A stretch of DNA of 51,648 nt from Clostridia bacterium (GTDB lineage Bacteria; Bacillota; Clostridia; Oscillospirales; CAG-272), in NCBI GenBank assembly GCA_017621695.1, contig JAGASP010000121.1, positions 1-51,648 on the forward strand, given 5' to 3'. Shown piece after piece: positions 39,701 to 49,000 of this stretch (the stretch's first letter is position 1; each line of letters opens with the position of its first letter). Both the position numbers and the translations under genes were made by a program. The notes under the pieces were generated by a model. The model saw only the letters and a list, made by a program, of their open reading frames with translations, had not been told where the DNA came from and did not search any database.

Positions 39701-42700
39701 CGCGCAAGCGCCGAGGGAAGCTCCACGGATTTCCCCACGAAGATCCATTCTCCCGTATCCACATCGTACCAGCGGATCTCGAGGACATCGTCGGAAGAAA
39801 CGGCTTCTAAATTTGCATTCCAGATACGGATCAGACGGTAATTGTCATACTGCACCGGAATGCCGAGGTTGGAGAATGAAATGTTGTTCCGCTGCGCAAT
39901 TCCGTACACGCCGCTTGAGGTGTTGCCGTAGATACGCTTGATATTCAGCGAGCAGGAACTCGTTCCGGGATAGCGGAGTTCCGGTTCAAAGATCGGAAGC
40001 TTGCCGGAGTGAGAATAGAAGTATACCTCCGGCCAGTTTTCGCTGTTGGAACTGTTATTTCCCGCGAAATACGCTCCGAGGTGATCGACAGACACCGGAA
40101 TATCCAGGGAAAGGATGCCAGTGCCGTTGAAGGCGTGCATACCGATCCGGGTGACGCCGAAGGGGATCGTGACATCGGTCAGCGCCTCGCAGTGCAAAAA
40201 CGCGCCGTCATCGATCACGAGGCAGTTTGCCGGAAGATGCACGGTTTCAAGCGCTTCGCAGCGGAGGAAGCAATCAACCGGGATCACCTTGAGCGAATCG
40301 GAAAGCACGACGTTCTGCAGCGACGAACAGGATTCAAACGCGGCCTCGCCGATCAGGAGAACGCTGTTCGGCAGCGTCACCGACGGCAGCGCTTCGCAGT
40401 GAGAAAAGGCGCGTTCGCCGATTTCTACAAGAGAGGTCGGGAAGGTGACCGACGCAAGGTTGGAACAATGATGAAATGTGTCTTCGCCGATGCCGGTGAG
40501 TCCGGCAGGCAGCACGATGCTTTCAATACCGGAGGAGGCAAAGGCGTAGCCCCCAATGACCCGCACCGTTTCGGGGATCACAAGATGTGTCAGATTTTCG
40601 GTAGATCCAAACGCGTTAATGCCGATGACTTCCAGATGATCCGGAAGAACAAGCTCGGTCAGAGCGTGCAAACCGCTAAATGCGGAGCTCCCTATGGTCT
40701 TGCACTGCGAATTCGGCGCGCAGACGATGCTTTCAATACTGTCCCGTGCCTTCGGCCAATCACGCTCATAAGTCTGATTGGCACAGAACGCGAATTCTGC
40801 GATCTCCTCCACAGAGGCGGGAATAGAAAGCTCGGTCAGATAGCCGCTTGTGGAAAATGACGCTTTGAAATCGCGCAGTCCTTCGGAAAGCATTACTTCT
40901 GTGACGCGGCCGAGCGTGCAGTCGAGAACCTCGATCCCCGGCTGGACCGTCAGTGTATAGAGATTCTTCATATCGCTGTCGTCGATCTTGACGGTCTTGA
41001 TGTGATACGCCTGTTTCTGATCCAGATTATAGATCATTTCGGGGTACACGATCTCGGTGTCGTCAAAGCCGACATAAGCGCGGAGGGTGGCGTTATCCGG
41101 CGTGCCGGAATACCAGTAGTTGCCGGTTTTGTACATACGGAATAAGCCGTCGACGCCGTTCCGGAGGGAAAGACTGTTGTAATAATCCACATTCTCATCG
41201 GTGATAACGGTGCCCCCGCAGCTGTAGCAGTTAAAGGCGCCCGAGAACGCAGGGACAAGCCAGAAATACGCATAGAAAGTGTCCGAAGTAGATTCGTAGG
41301 AAATATAATTGCAGAGCGTCGGGATGTTGTGCAGGGTGGACGTTTTCCAGTTTCCGGTCACCGTTTCCAGTTCCAAGCAGAAGGTGAAGGCGTTGGGGAA
41401 CAGGATCGTGTTCTCAAGATTGGCTTCGGTGACCGCGGTGCCCTGGAACGCGGAGAGACCGATATAACTCTTGTGCGTGCCGGGCATGGTCACAGCGCCG
41501 GTAAGGGGCGTGTTCTCAAATGCCGAGTTGCCGATCTTTTTCAGATTCGGGCAGTCCTCGAAATTGACCGAGGTGAGAGAAGTATAGCCGACACAGCAGT
41601 TTTCGCTGATGTTGCGCAGCGTGGACGGCAGAATGACCCGGGTGATCGTTTCAGGGCTGTCGGTCAGATCCACGTGCCAGTAAGCACGATCCATGGCGCC
41701 GGTAATCGAGTTGAGATACACGACGTTGTCCAGGACGCGGCCGCCGCCGGCATAATGCAGTCCCCCGCCCCAGCCGGTCACCGGTTTGCCGCCCAGTTCC
41801 GAGGGAAGGGTGACGATCCTTTCGGTGCTGTAAAGTTTTTTCACCACGCACCAGCCCTCGTTCGGGGTGACGGAGATCGACGGCTGGATGTCCATATAAG
41901 GGCTGGGATTGTCGATGACGTCGTAGTCGGGAATGCAGATCCAGTCGCCGAAACGGACGGCGTTTTCATAGATCAGGCATTTCGCAAGGCAAGAGTCGAT
42001 CCCCGGAGCCTTGTTACCGGGATGATTGGTAAAGTCGTTGTTCTGCGGATTTTCGATCCAGACAAGGTTCGGGCAGTTGTAGATCATCATCGAGGGCCAC
42101 TCTTCATTGACGATCACGGAGCAGTCCTCCGGGAACGCGAAGAAATACAGATTCTCGCAGCCGTCGAAGGAACCGCGGTAGGAATCCCCGTTGATCACGC
42201 TCGGTACATCCACCATAGCGCCAAGTGTGGGCGAAACCGACATATTGAGGACGAATTTTTTCATTTTCGCACCTGCGAACGCACCGCGGTTGATGAGTAC
42301 GCCGTCGGCATTGACGGTGACCTCCGCCGTGTTGACAAACGCCTCTTTGAAGGCCTCCATGTGGATGACCTCCACGCCGTTGGGGATCGTAAGAGAGGCA
42401 AGCCCACAGCGCCAGAACGCTTTTTCCCCGATCGACCGCAAGGTCGAGGGAAGAACGACCTCGGTCAGGGACACAAGCCCGTAGAAAGCTTTGTCCGCGA
42501 TCTCGGTGACGCCCTCGGGGATGACGATCCTCTGCGGACCGACAACGGTATTGAAATCGTTGAAGCAACCGATCTTGGTGACCTGCACGCCGCTGATCAC
42601 CGAGGGGATGACAAGCTCGGTCTCAAATCCGAGGTAGCGGTTCACTTCGCCCTCGGGCGTGACCGTAAACATCTCATCCCGACGGGATACCGGCCAGGTC

Positions 42701-45700
42701 TCCACACAAAATGTGTCGCTGTAGCTGGTGTAGGAGTTGTTGTTCGGGCTGACGCAATAGACCATAAGACGATAATATTTCGTCCCGACCACATTGGAGG
42801 GGCATGGCAACTCGATCGCCATCCGGCGGGAGCTTGCAACAGTGGCGCCGTACAGGTGCTCGCTTTGCTGATTCATATATAGGCAAGGGTCGGAGACGAC
42901 CTGACGGTCGCCGATCGGCGTGTTGACATTGTCCGCGCTGTCGCCGACAAGCCATTGATACTCCAAACGGTCACATTCGCCGTAAATGTTCACATAGCCA
43001 GAAAGGCAGCCGACCGAACCGACGGTCTGATAATATTTTGAGTAATCGGTAAACCCGCTCGGACGCCACAACCCTTCGTAATTGCCGCTGAAATAGGAAT
43101 CGCCGCCGATGTAAGATTCGTTCCCGCCGCCGCCGTAATAGTTCAGTCCGGCGTTGGCGCGCACATCCGCGACCGGTGCGTCGGTCAGGCCGAAATGCGC
43201 CGTATTGGTCTGCCACACGACCGGAGTGCCCGACGGTGTGATATACGAACACTTCATGTAAAGATATCGGTCAAAGCATTCGTTGCCGAAATTGACCCGG
43301 TAGGTATAGGTATTTGCGCCCGCGATCGGCACGCCGTAGGTGTCGTTTGCATCGGCGCACTCGTACCACTGGTAACTTACACCCGCGCTGTTGGCAGCGG
43401 CCGAGTGTCCGACAACCACATCGTAATAATCGTAGTGGCCTTCATAGATGTTATACACTCGGTCTTTTATCGTGGCAGAGGTGCTCGGCGCCATGGCCGC
43501 GACCCGGACCGTGCGGGCGTCAAGGAAATAGAGGTCGTTAAAGCCCGGAACCGACACGCGCAAATAACAGCCGTAGTACTTCGTGGAATACGTATCGGTG
43601 GACGATACGCCGTCGCGCGCGCCGTCGGAAAAGATCGGGAGCCGCGGATCGGTCGTCCAGCCGGGGAGAGCTGCGAGGATCTGTTTGATCTCAAATTCGC
43701 TCTTGCCCTCCGTCATCGCCGCCCACGCTTCGGCGGTCATGCCGATGGGAATCTGCGCGGTGCGGGGCCAGGTGACCTGGGTCTCGTCGATCCACGTCCA
43801 GAGGTAACTGACCGTCGCCGGATACGGAACGGCGGTGTAGGAGCCGGAGGGATAAGCGTAGCGCTGGTCGAGACTGTCGGTCAGGTCGTAGGCATAGGTG
43901 ACCGGCGTATAGGTGTCGATACCCGCGGCGGCGCCCGTTGAAGAAGCGACAGACCACGAATGGGTAGACGCGTTGTATGTCTTCGGTTCGAGAGAAATAA
44001 GATTGACCGGAGGATTCAACTCACCCAGGTTGCCGTATTTGAGATACACGGTCTCGGAGACGTAATGGAACGCCTTGCGATAGCCGGAGTCATCAGTGAA
44101 ACGAACCCGCACCATGCAGGAATAGTAACGAGGGGTATACTGCCCCGCGGTGCCGTTCCCTGCGCCGTAGACAGCCGCGTCATCGAACAGCGGCAGAACT
44201 GGGTTTGTCGTCCAGCCCGGCAGATCGATCACCAGATCGGAATAATCCACCGGCATTCTGGGATTCTGGGTATACCAGTTGTTTTCATAATTGTTGACGG
44301 TGGTCTGCCAGACAGACGCATCCGTGCCGATGGGTGCCAGGCCGTAAATGCCGTCGGTATAGGTCCACAGATATTCCACCACGGCATTCGAGCCGGTAAG
44401 GGGTTTATAGTTCGCCCCGGGAACGTCAGACCAGACGATATTGTTGGCGTCGGTGACGGAATAGCGGAATTCAACGCCTGTTTCAACCGGATTCCGCGGC
44501 AGAATGACCGTACCGCCCTGCGGCGATTGACCGGTCGAAGTCAGTTTCGCCTCGGCGGAAGCGTTCGAGATCGGCGCCGTGATAATATCCGGCGCCTTTT
44601 CATGGAAAAAGACCGTGCCGCTGCCCGTCGTGTTGTAAACGGCAACGCCGTCCTTGACCCAGCGCACGAACACGCTGTAATAACGGTCGGAATAGTGCAG
44701 ACTTCCGTCGCCGGAGGGTACGCCGTACACCGCTTCATCGGAATAGACCGAGAGGCGGCTGTTCGACGCGGAGGTCCAGTTCAGCGTAGCGAGCAGATCG
44801 GAATAGTCGAACTCGACGACTCCTCCCCCGCCGCCTGCGCCGCCACCGCCGGCACTCATCTGCTGATTTTCATAATTTGAAACCGCCGTCTGCCACGCGG
44901 AAGGCGAGGTGCCTACCGGGGTAAAGGAGCGGATCGTTCTGTATTGAGGAAGCGAGTCGGCATATACAAAAGCATACTGGATCACGCCGTCCTGTTCGCC
45001 GAGAGGCGTGTTCCAGGGAGCGCCGCCGAAGGTTCCGCCAACGGAGTCGACCGCGGTATAGAAGAAATCAACACCGGGATCGGCGTGGTTCACAAGCTCC
45101 ACATCGCTGACCGCGACCGTGGAGCCGTCGGCCACCTGATAGGGAGTCGCAAGTACCGACGATGCGGGCGCGACAAAGCCGGAGGAAGAACCGGTGCCGC
45201 CTTCGCCGCCGCTGCCGGTACCACCGCCGCCGGTGCCGCCGCCGGACGAGCCGTCATGGACGTAGACGACGCTGTTATCGGTGCTGATAAACGGATCGGA
45301 GCCGTCCAACTCCCATTTGACAAAAACGGAGTAGTAATGCGGCTCGTACACAATGGAGCCGTCGCCGCCCATGGAATAAGCGAGAGGCAGTGTGGTATTC
45401 GACGCATCGACCCATGTCAGCTGCGTTTGAAACAACTCGGTATAATCAAGCGATCCGTCACTGAAATGAGAGGGATCCTTCTCATAATCCGACAAGGCGG
45501 TAAGCCACGCGGACCGTGTCATACCGACCGGCACGACGTTGGAAAGAGATTTGCCCTTCTCCGCCGGATTCTCAAAGTAATAGACAAAACTGTAGGATAC
45601 CGTGCCGCATTCGCTCGGCAAAGAGACGCCGCTCGCGTACGCATTGTTGGAAAACTCCATTCCGACACTGTCCGTCAAGTAGTAGTAGAATTTCACGCCG

Positions 45701-46002
45701 GAATCGGAGGTGCTGTTCCATTGTACGTTCGTCACAGGCTCAGCGCTGACGGAGCCGGCGCCGCCCATTTTGATCTGATAAGCGCCCGCCGTGAGCGAAG
45801 AGACCGGAGCGACGAAGGTTGTCGACCCTAATCCTCTTGTGCCGGTATTAATCCCGATGGTATTGCCTTGTTCGCCATCGTAACCAACTCCGCCGTCACC
45901 GATATCTACCGCAAAGACAGACATCGGAACAGCCGATACGATCATCATAATCGCCAAAAGCATGCTGAGCAGTCGAAGCCCATATTTTTTGCACTTTTTC
46001 AT
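33763..46002 (-). CDS. Giant secreted BspA-type leucine-rich repeat protein (4,079 residues)
   Basis: It starts with a signal peptide (MKKCKKYGLRLLSMLLAIMM..SVFA, cut near 32). Four Ig-like repeats of 165-200 residues begin near 71, 277, 476 and 664, each with WQT(A/T)V.NYEN-like and YYSVFVRW-like motifs, with Gly-rich linkers. A BspA-type LRR block (about 1150-1975; units such as AFYGLVSLTEVVLPSTLRSIG) follows. Further beta domains, a helical stretch (about 2850-3345), a carboxypeptidase-regulatory-like domain (about 3390-3480), Ig-like domains and a chitobiase-C-like domain (about 3700-3775) lead to the duplicated C-terminal domain (3780-4079). No LPXTG, S-layer homology or dockerin was found. 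It is likely a surface adhesin or matrix protein. The start has a weak ACGGGGG site, 69 bases after the 1,643-residue gene. Confidence 0.88.
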   Translation of the reverse strand: MKKCKKYGLRLLSMLLAIMMIVSAVPMSVFAVDIGDGGVGYDGEQGNTIGINTGTRGLGSTTFVAPVSSLTAGAYQIKMGGAGSVSAEPVTNVQWNSTSDSGVKFYYYLTDSVGMEFSNNAYASGVSLPSECGTVSYSFVYYFENPAEKGKSLSNVVPVGMTRSAWLTALSDYEKDPSHFSDGSLDYTELFQTQLTWVDASNTTLPLAYSMGGDGSIVYEPHYYSVFVKWELDGSDPFISTDNSVVYVHDGSSGGGTGGGGTGSGGEGGTGSSSGFVAPASSVLATPYQVADGSTVAVSDVELVNHADPGVDFFYTAVDSVGGTFGGAPWNTPLGEQDGVIQYAFVYADSLPQYRTIRSFTPVGTSPSAWQTAVSNYENQQMSAGGGGAGGGGGVVEFDYSDLLATLNWTSASNSRLSVYSDEAVYGVPSGDGSLHYSDRYYSVFVRWVKDGVAVYNTTGSGTVFFHEKAPDIITAPISNASAEAKLTSTGQSPQGGTVILPRNPVETGVEFRYSVTDANNIVWSDVPGANYKPLTGSNAVVEYLWTYTDGIYGLAPIGTDASVWQTTVNNYENNWYTQNPRMPVDYSDLVIDLPGWTTNPVLPLFDDAAVYGAGNGTAGQYTPRYYSCMVRVRFTDDSGYRKAFHYVSETVYLKYGNLGELNPPVNLISLEPKTYNASTHSWSVASSTGAAAGIDTYTPVTYAYDLTDSLDQRYAYPSGSYTAVPYPATVSYLWTWIDETQVTWPRTAQIPIGMTAEAWAAMTEGKSEFEIKQILAALPGWTTDPRLPIFSDGARDGVSSTDTYSTKYYGCYLRVSVPGFNDLYFLDARTVRVAAMAPSTSATIKDRVYNIYEGHYDYYDVVVGHSAAANSAGVSYQWYECADANDTYGVPIAGANTYTYRVNFGNECFDRYLYMKCSYITPSGTPVVWQTNTAHFGLTDAPVADVRANAGLNYYGGGGNESYIGGDSYFSGNYEGLWRPSGFTDYSKYYQTVGSVGCLSGYVNIYGECDRLEYQWLVGDSADNVNTPIGDRQVVSDPCLYMNQQSEHLYGATVASSRRMAIELPCPSNVVGTKYYRLMVYCVSPNNNSYTSYSDTFCVETWPVSRRDEMFTVTPEGEVNRYLGFETELVIPSVISGVQVTKIGCFNDFNTVVGPQRIVIPEGVTEIADKAFYGLVSLTEVVLPSTLRSIGEKAFWRCGLASLTIPNGVEVIHMEAFKEAFVNTAEVTVNADGVLINRGAFAGAKMKKFVLNMSVSPTLGAMVDVPSVINGDSYRGSFDGCENLYFFAFPEDCSVIVNEEWPSMMIYNCPNLVWIENPQNNDFTNHPGNKAPGIDSCLAKCLIYENAVRFGDWICIPDYDVIDNPSPYMDIQPSISVTPNEGWCVVKKLYSTERIVTLPSELGGKPVTGWGGGLHYAGGGRVLDNVVYLNSITGAMDRAYWHVDLTDSPETITRVILPSTLRNISENCCVGYTSLTSVNFEDCPNLKKIGNSAFENTPLTGAVTMPGTHKSYIGLSAFQGTAVTEANLENTILFPNAFTFCLELETVTGNWKTSTLHNIPTLCNYISYESTSDTFYAYFWLVPAFSGAFNCYSCGGTVITDENVDYYNSLSLRNGVDGLFRMYKTGNYWYSGTPDNATLRAYVGFDDTEIVYPEMIYNLDQKQAYHIKTVKIDDSDMKNLYTLTVQPGIEVLDCTLGRVTEVMLSEGLRDFKASFSTSGYLTELSIPASVEEIAEFAFCANQTYERDWPKARDSIESIVCAPNSQCKTIGSSAFSGLHALTELVLPDHLEVIGINAFGSTENLTHLVIPETVRVIGGYAFASSGIESIVLPAGLTGIGEDTFHHCSNLASVTFPTSLVEIGERAFSHCEALPSVTLPNSVLLIGEAAFESCSSLQNVVLSDSLKVIPVDCFLRCEALETVHLPANCLVIDDGAFLHCEALTDVTIPFGVTRIGMHAFNGTGILSLDIPVSVDHLGAYFAGNNSSNSENWPEVYFYSHSGKLPIFEPELRYPGTSSCSLNIKRIYGNTSSGVYGIAQRNNISFSNLGIPVQYDNYRLIRIWNANLEAVSSDDVLEIRWYDVDTGEWIFVGKSVELPSALARMDHTVRCDVTFTAEYLLENVTEQNVSYTFLPGTKEININLAVRPEVTIRFAPPMNYYGANFLLTIERPDGNRYYSVPNSEYEYNGVVYPTVEIVTPWFPATLTYSAENFDTLTLTDIEGVLPTLDSEERDLGVLHPIPNGPLLHYRVNYHEPGETELFDIYENFLGTYSLYNVTKDTDITPYLRFVDGTFITLTNDAIEPGDLLRFVHTPTKITQSYAMEQIEFTVPWADGNGELQTARLECGIVRVSDNVSYGYLFAPDGSLVAKEKRTYSVLPGEYHLVGLRNNLSVSISNYSQIADFALPPEALFDTVVTVSSGESVEVAIPQLAMITLPTFQVSTSADKKGASGEYVPLTINFSFDSSLEQLDKYVKISHSSSKSADQMFLNIGDKYAWPVGETLIGNADATFSELMIPVTSLEGSLVVYARQDAWYGVQLREGVYSSGIKNIKTPVLDGALTAWSVSALPSTVAGGADSVRVDVYHPKSASNHYFRAYKNGKLIEERPGCGYTALFRGTIPAGTTAVPLPAETQEDKLSVVKYDFTVSTLSDDPAIFTFGAISFKDGADETNTRVFDSQTVTFFPETVETPNAVKLQINCTNNNSLPGRSHTSGTVFLDGSKADIPLRYAFFNEYYWQLSSKKGGYINNDGILTEDMVYDFALTVLNPETLIDNTATLTVFCGETSEDPYFIVTLHYNEITGTFDGQLVLEGGLYAVDQLPAYFDVELFCDVSDYEDLTVQTDGAANGAITQAEEWLGAVREQMALDAKSFATVDSAELISMLDAVMPSEANREEILATAQDICDYQNVMAGYYDSMMEELRQIIENDSLHQAVLNDGFIDPSLFGDDDSQTEVYQDVILDPDQLTANGFKLYSGTENDYYILQSVKGGAFYDPVSMRLQINSYNKADPLVINLGFSKGKSLSAKSLMKATIGYHKWYTFDEEIIGWGDAAGWLRWALENEKAYYDQKFGASCITLDGYINEIYQTAMTIKMFLDLQTETVADFQKKLDVAKLKNFENVFNILPEEYKNSAGFAVQAKTGLMGDAQQLYIETLQKASDSLDDIMKEIYAFREKLKGFYTNAVSQKKTLGKAVELCSAVRKSKVADFAKGAASGLGAFMVFLDVISGVTTIVDAYDTYLGKIKGNLYNQFEWAVKRLEATPKGPAPGEFSDQYKACVRACFDYAYTLNTLRGYYTAAYYKEVVSFVITLAADFIGAVKPDVGLAVGITNWSLGNVAEIFTKGVAGAYEVTASQMESRVEITCIGEKEHDDSSHSGKRRPIKSSTLIDPAGFVYEAVASNRVEGVTVTCYYKGPNGELLSWDATEAEQENPLITDANGEYQWFVPIGEWRIVAEKDGYVISDSANDPAAVDGWLPVPPPQMEVYIPIVSTALPEVQSVEAGADYIRIEFSQYMDIDELTFFNDLVTVTDNGVPVELDYTFIDSEVSPTNSLKYYGRILYLSRQDGLKFSGDKLKVSVSRDFYNYAGNGMAEDYESDFLTIEQIAGTLSHSYPNRFAVSIGEEADIVVRLLDTEGNPMANATVSVEKYTDTLTLPMAVITDKDGRAVFHTIVTSSGYDTLTFTCGDATVDLETYVNPIGTAKPAKPTANIEDFAVVASGTQLILSCATEGAVIRYTLNDTCPCDDDALVYDGPITITEDTFVRIAAWTETGGYSERLNLHILCQKAPELSFYGASLTLQNNLKVNFYVEKDPIVAAGFTDLYTVFEMNGRTVTVSEYSEVTSGGVDYYVFSFRNIAPNLMNDTIRATLHGVEGGKPCVGEELTYSVATYCYSMLGKTDDAKLRTLLVDLLNYGAASQTYTGYNNDALVNADLTAEQIAWGTATDPVLTSVTNAEYRTVEDPAVNWAGVSLRLNDSVTMQFVFTTESIEGVTVRIENGSGALLKEITQEEFRISSGYYIAAYNGLTAGQMSETVYATAYRGDEAISNTVSYSIESYACAKQNDADASLAALVRAMMRYGNTAYAYVH
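33766..34660 (-). other. Duplicated C-terminal domain of the 4,079-residue protein
   Basis: About 300 residues in two related halves. Half 1: ASLTLQNNLKVNFYVEK ... NLMNDTIRATLHG ... YSVATYCYSML ... LLVDLLNYGAASQTY. Half 2: VSLRLNDSVTMQFVF ... GQMSETVYATAYRG ... YSIESYACAKQ ... LVRAMMRYGNTAYAY. The same arrangement closes the neighbouring 1,643-residue protein. Confidence 0.8.
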
Positions 46003-46071
46003 ATAGTTGCCCCCGTAATCTCGTTTATTTTTGGTTTATGAAATGATCTGAGCCTTATCGTCATATTTCCG

Positions 46072-49000
46072 TCATTTTCCGTACGTTTTCGCCGCATTGC
46101 CATACTTCATCATAGCGCGGACCAACGCTGCAAGCGACGCGTCGGCATCGTTCTGCTTGGCGTATGCGTAGGATTCGATGCTGTAAGAGACCGTGTTGCT
46201 GATCGCCGTATCTCCGTTATACGCCGTGACCAAAACGGTTTCGCTCATCTGTCCGGCGGTGATGCCGCTGTATGACGCGATATAATACCCGCCGGACGCG
46301 GTCAGATCCTCTGCCGTGATCTCTTTGAGCATGGTTCCGCCCGCATTTTCGAACCGAACCGTGATCCCGTCGGTGCTCGCCGCCGTGAACACGAATTGCA
46401 TGGTGATGGAATCTCCCAGTCTGAGGGATACGCCTTTCCAGACGACAAAAGGCGATTCCACCGCTTGATAAGCAATATTCTTGACCGAAGTTAAGGCCGG
46501 ATCCGTTGCCGTACCCCAAGCGCGCTGTTCTTCGGTGAGTGTTGCGTTGGCAAGATCGCCTGTCTTATATCCGGTGTAGTGCTGCGCCGCCGCTCCGTAA
46601 TCCAAGAGATTCACAAGCAGTGTTCGAAGTTCGGCGTCGTCTGTTTTTTTAAGCATGGAATAGCAGTACTCCGCAACGCTGTACTCGGTCGGTGCGCTGA
46701 CGTATTCCTTTCCGTCCTTCACCGCGTGAAGCGTCACCTTGACGGTGTCGTTCATCTGATTCGGCGCAATGTCGGGAAGACTGAATACGTAATAGGTCTT
46801 TCCTTCGGAGGTGACTTCGCTGAACTGGCTGACCGTCACCGTTTTACCGTTTATTTCAAAAGCGGCGTGAAGATCCGTATATCCGCCTTCGGTAATGGAT
46901 TCTTTTTCTATATAAAAGTTTTCTTTCAGATTGTTCTGCAGCGTGATTGAAGCCGCCTCAATTTCAATCGGGCACAGGCGGTAATACGCCGTTACGGTGC
47001 AGCCGAGGTTGCCGCCGGCAACGCTGAAAGACGCCGCCGCGACGGGATTATCCACCCGAACGTCCTCTTCGCGGAAGTATTTGCCCGTTTCCGCAAGCGT
47101 TAACAGAAGTTTGTATTCCGCCTCCGGATCCATCGGGCGCGCCATGAATTCATCAACGCTGCCCGAAGCGATCCACCATGAATCGGACGCATAGTTATAA
47201 ACGAGAGACGCTTGCAAAGAACCGTTTTGGTAAACCGCCACCGTGAGCGCATCGCGAACGCCGTCGATATCCGCGTCAAAGCCCGAGAGAAATTCGCCGT
47301 ACGTTTGACCCGCCACCATAGGAGCGAGTGTGAAATGACCGGCGGCATAGGCCCGCGGTGTGAAGGCAAGCACCGCTTCGATATGATTCCATGAACCGTA
47401 TACGTTCTCCCTCGTGGACGCCAAAAGATCGAGCGTCGCTACCTCGGTATCATCGGTGAAAAAATAGCCGTTACTGACGTTGAATTTGAGAAATGCCAAA
47501 TACACGTGTCCGTCTTCCATGACCGTGTCGGCAGAAACTCGGTTCTTGTAGTTCAGTTCGTCGATATACCATTCCGTTTCATTCTCCATTGAGCCGTACT
47601 TCCGGTCTTCTTCACAGATGGCAAGCACGGGAAGCGTATCGCCGATTTTCGGGGTTTTCCCGGTAAGGCGGATGTAGGGCACTTCACTTCTTCCGTTGCT
47701 CACCGTCTCCTGATAAGAACAGACGCTGCATGTCCGGACATCTTCGCCTCCCTGATGGCTCCAATTTCCGAAGGTGTGCGCGGCGTGTTCAAACTCTTCG
47801 CCGCAGATGGAGCAGATCCGATAGTGGTATTCCGAATCATAGGTAACCCCGTTCGTGTTTTTGCTGTGATCGCATCCCACGTACTGCGGATCGGTCAGAA
47901 CCGATCCCGAAAGACCGTCCGGAGAAAGATTTGTGATCGGATACATTTTTCCCATGACCGTGACGATAGTCGCGTCCGTGAAAACGTACGGATCCTGTGC
48001 CGTGACGGTGACGAGCGCACGGTATTCGCCAGGCGTTGACGTGCCGGTATAGGCCGATCCGTCCTTGTACCACACCGTGGAAACCTTCACGCCGGAAATC
48101 GGAGAGTTCAGCGGCGACGCCGCTGAGAGTTCGACGCCGACGGAAATGTCGCCCCGTACCGGGATCGATAAGATCTTAGAAGGGAGAACGTCGAGCGGGA
48201 CGATATATCCGGTCAGCACACCGCCGCTTACGGTGAGTTCAGTCGCCGTTTTTCCTCCGACAGTCAGGCTGTGCTCGGCGTCGACCCGGTAGTACGGCTT
48301 GGGCGTGATCTGAACCTTTAAGCGGTAACTGCCGCCGCGCGAAAACGTACTGCGCTCCGACATAGGCGTATAGCGCGTGCCGCCTGCTTTTTGTTCTTCA
48401 AAGGTAAATGCCGCGGTGAACGCTTCCTGTTCGATACTCAGATTGACCGGATTTTTGCCGTGCTCCGGCCAAATGATTCCTGTCACGTCGTCCGGCAGGG
48501 AGATATTGCCGATCCGCTCGTACACGCAGTCGATCTCGATCACGTCGTCGCTGACAGTGTAAATGACTTCGTCAGCGGGTTTCCAGTATTCGGAGGCGTG
48601 AGCTTCGATCCGGTAGGTCGAGCCCTGCGTCATACCGCCGCGCAGATCCCGCGCCAGCGCGTAAAGGTCAAGGCGGTTTGTGTCGGTGAGATAGTAGTTA
48701 TTGGAAACAGGCGCACCGGGCGCGTAGGAAACGTCTTCCCAGCCGTTACCGCCGAGCCGCGTGACCTTCCAGTAATAACTCATAACGTGGTACGGAGCAT
48801 CCGGCAGCGGCGCAAAGCTTTCACTGTAATATTGCGCGTTATCGTTGATCAGTTCAAAGTGATCGGTCGGACTGTAGGTAAGTCCCGCGTCGATCCCGTC
48901 CTCGCGCACGATCCGTGAGGCGCCGTTCTCCTGAACCGAAACGGTGACGTCGGCGCCGATTCCTTCGGAGCCGAGATTTTCAAACTCGTTGCTCTGAGAC

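Noticed and set aside
41329-42882. 517-codon plus-strand open frame
   Set aside because: Antisense to the LRR block of the giant protein; repetitive codon-bias artefact.
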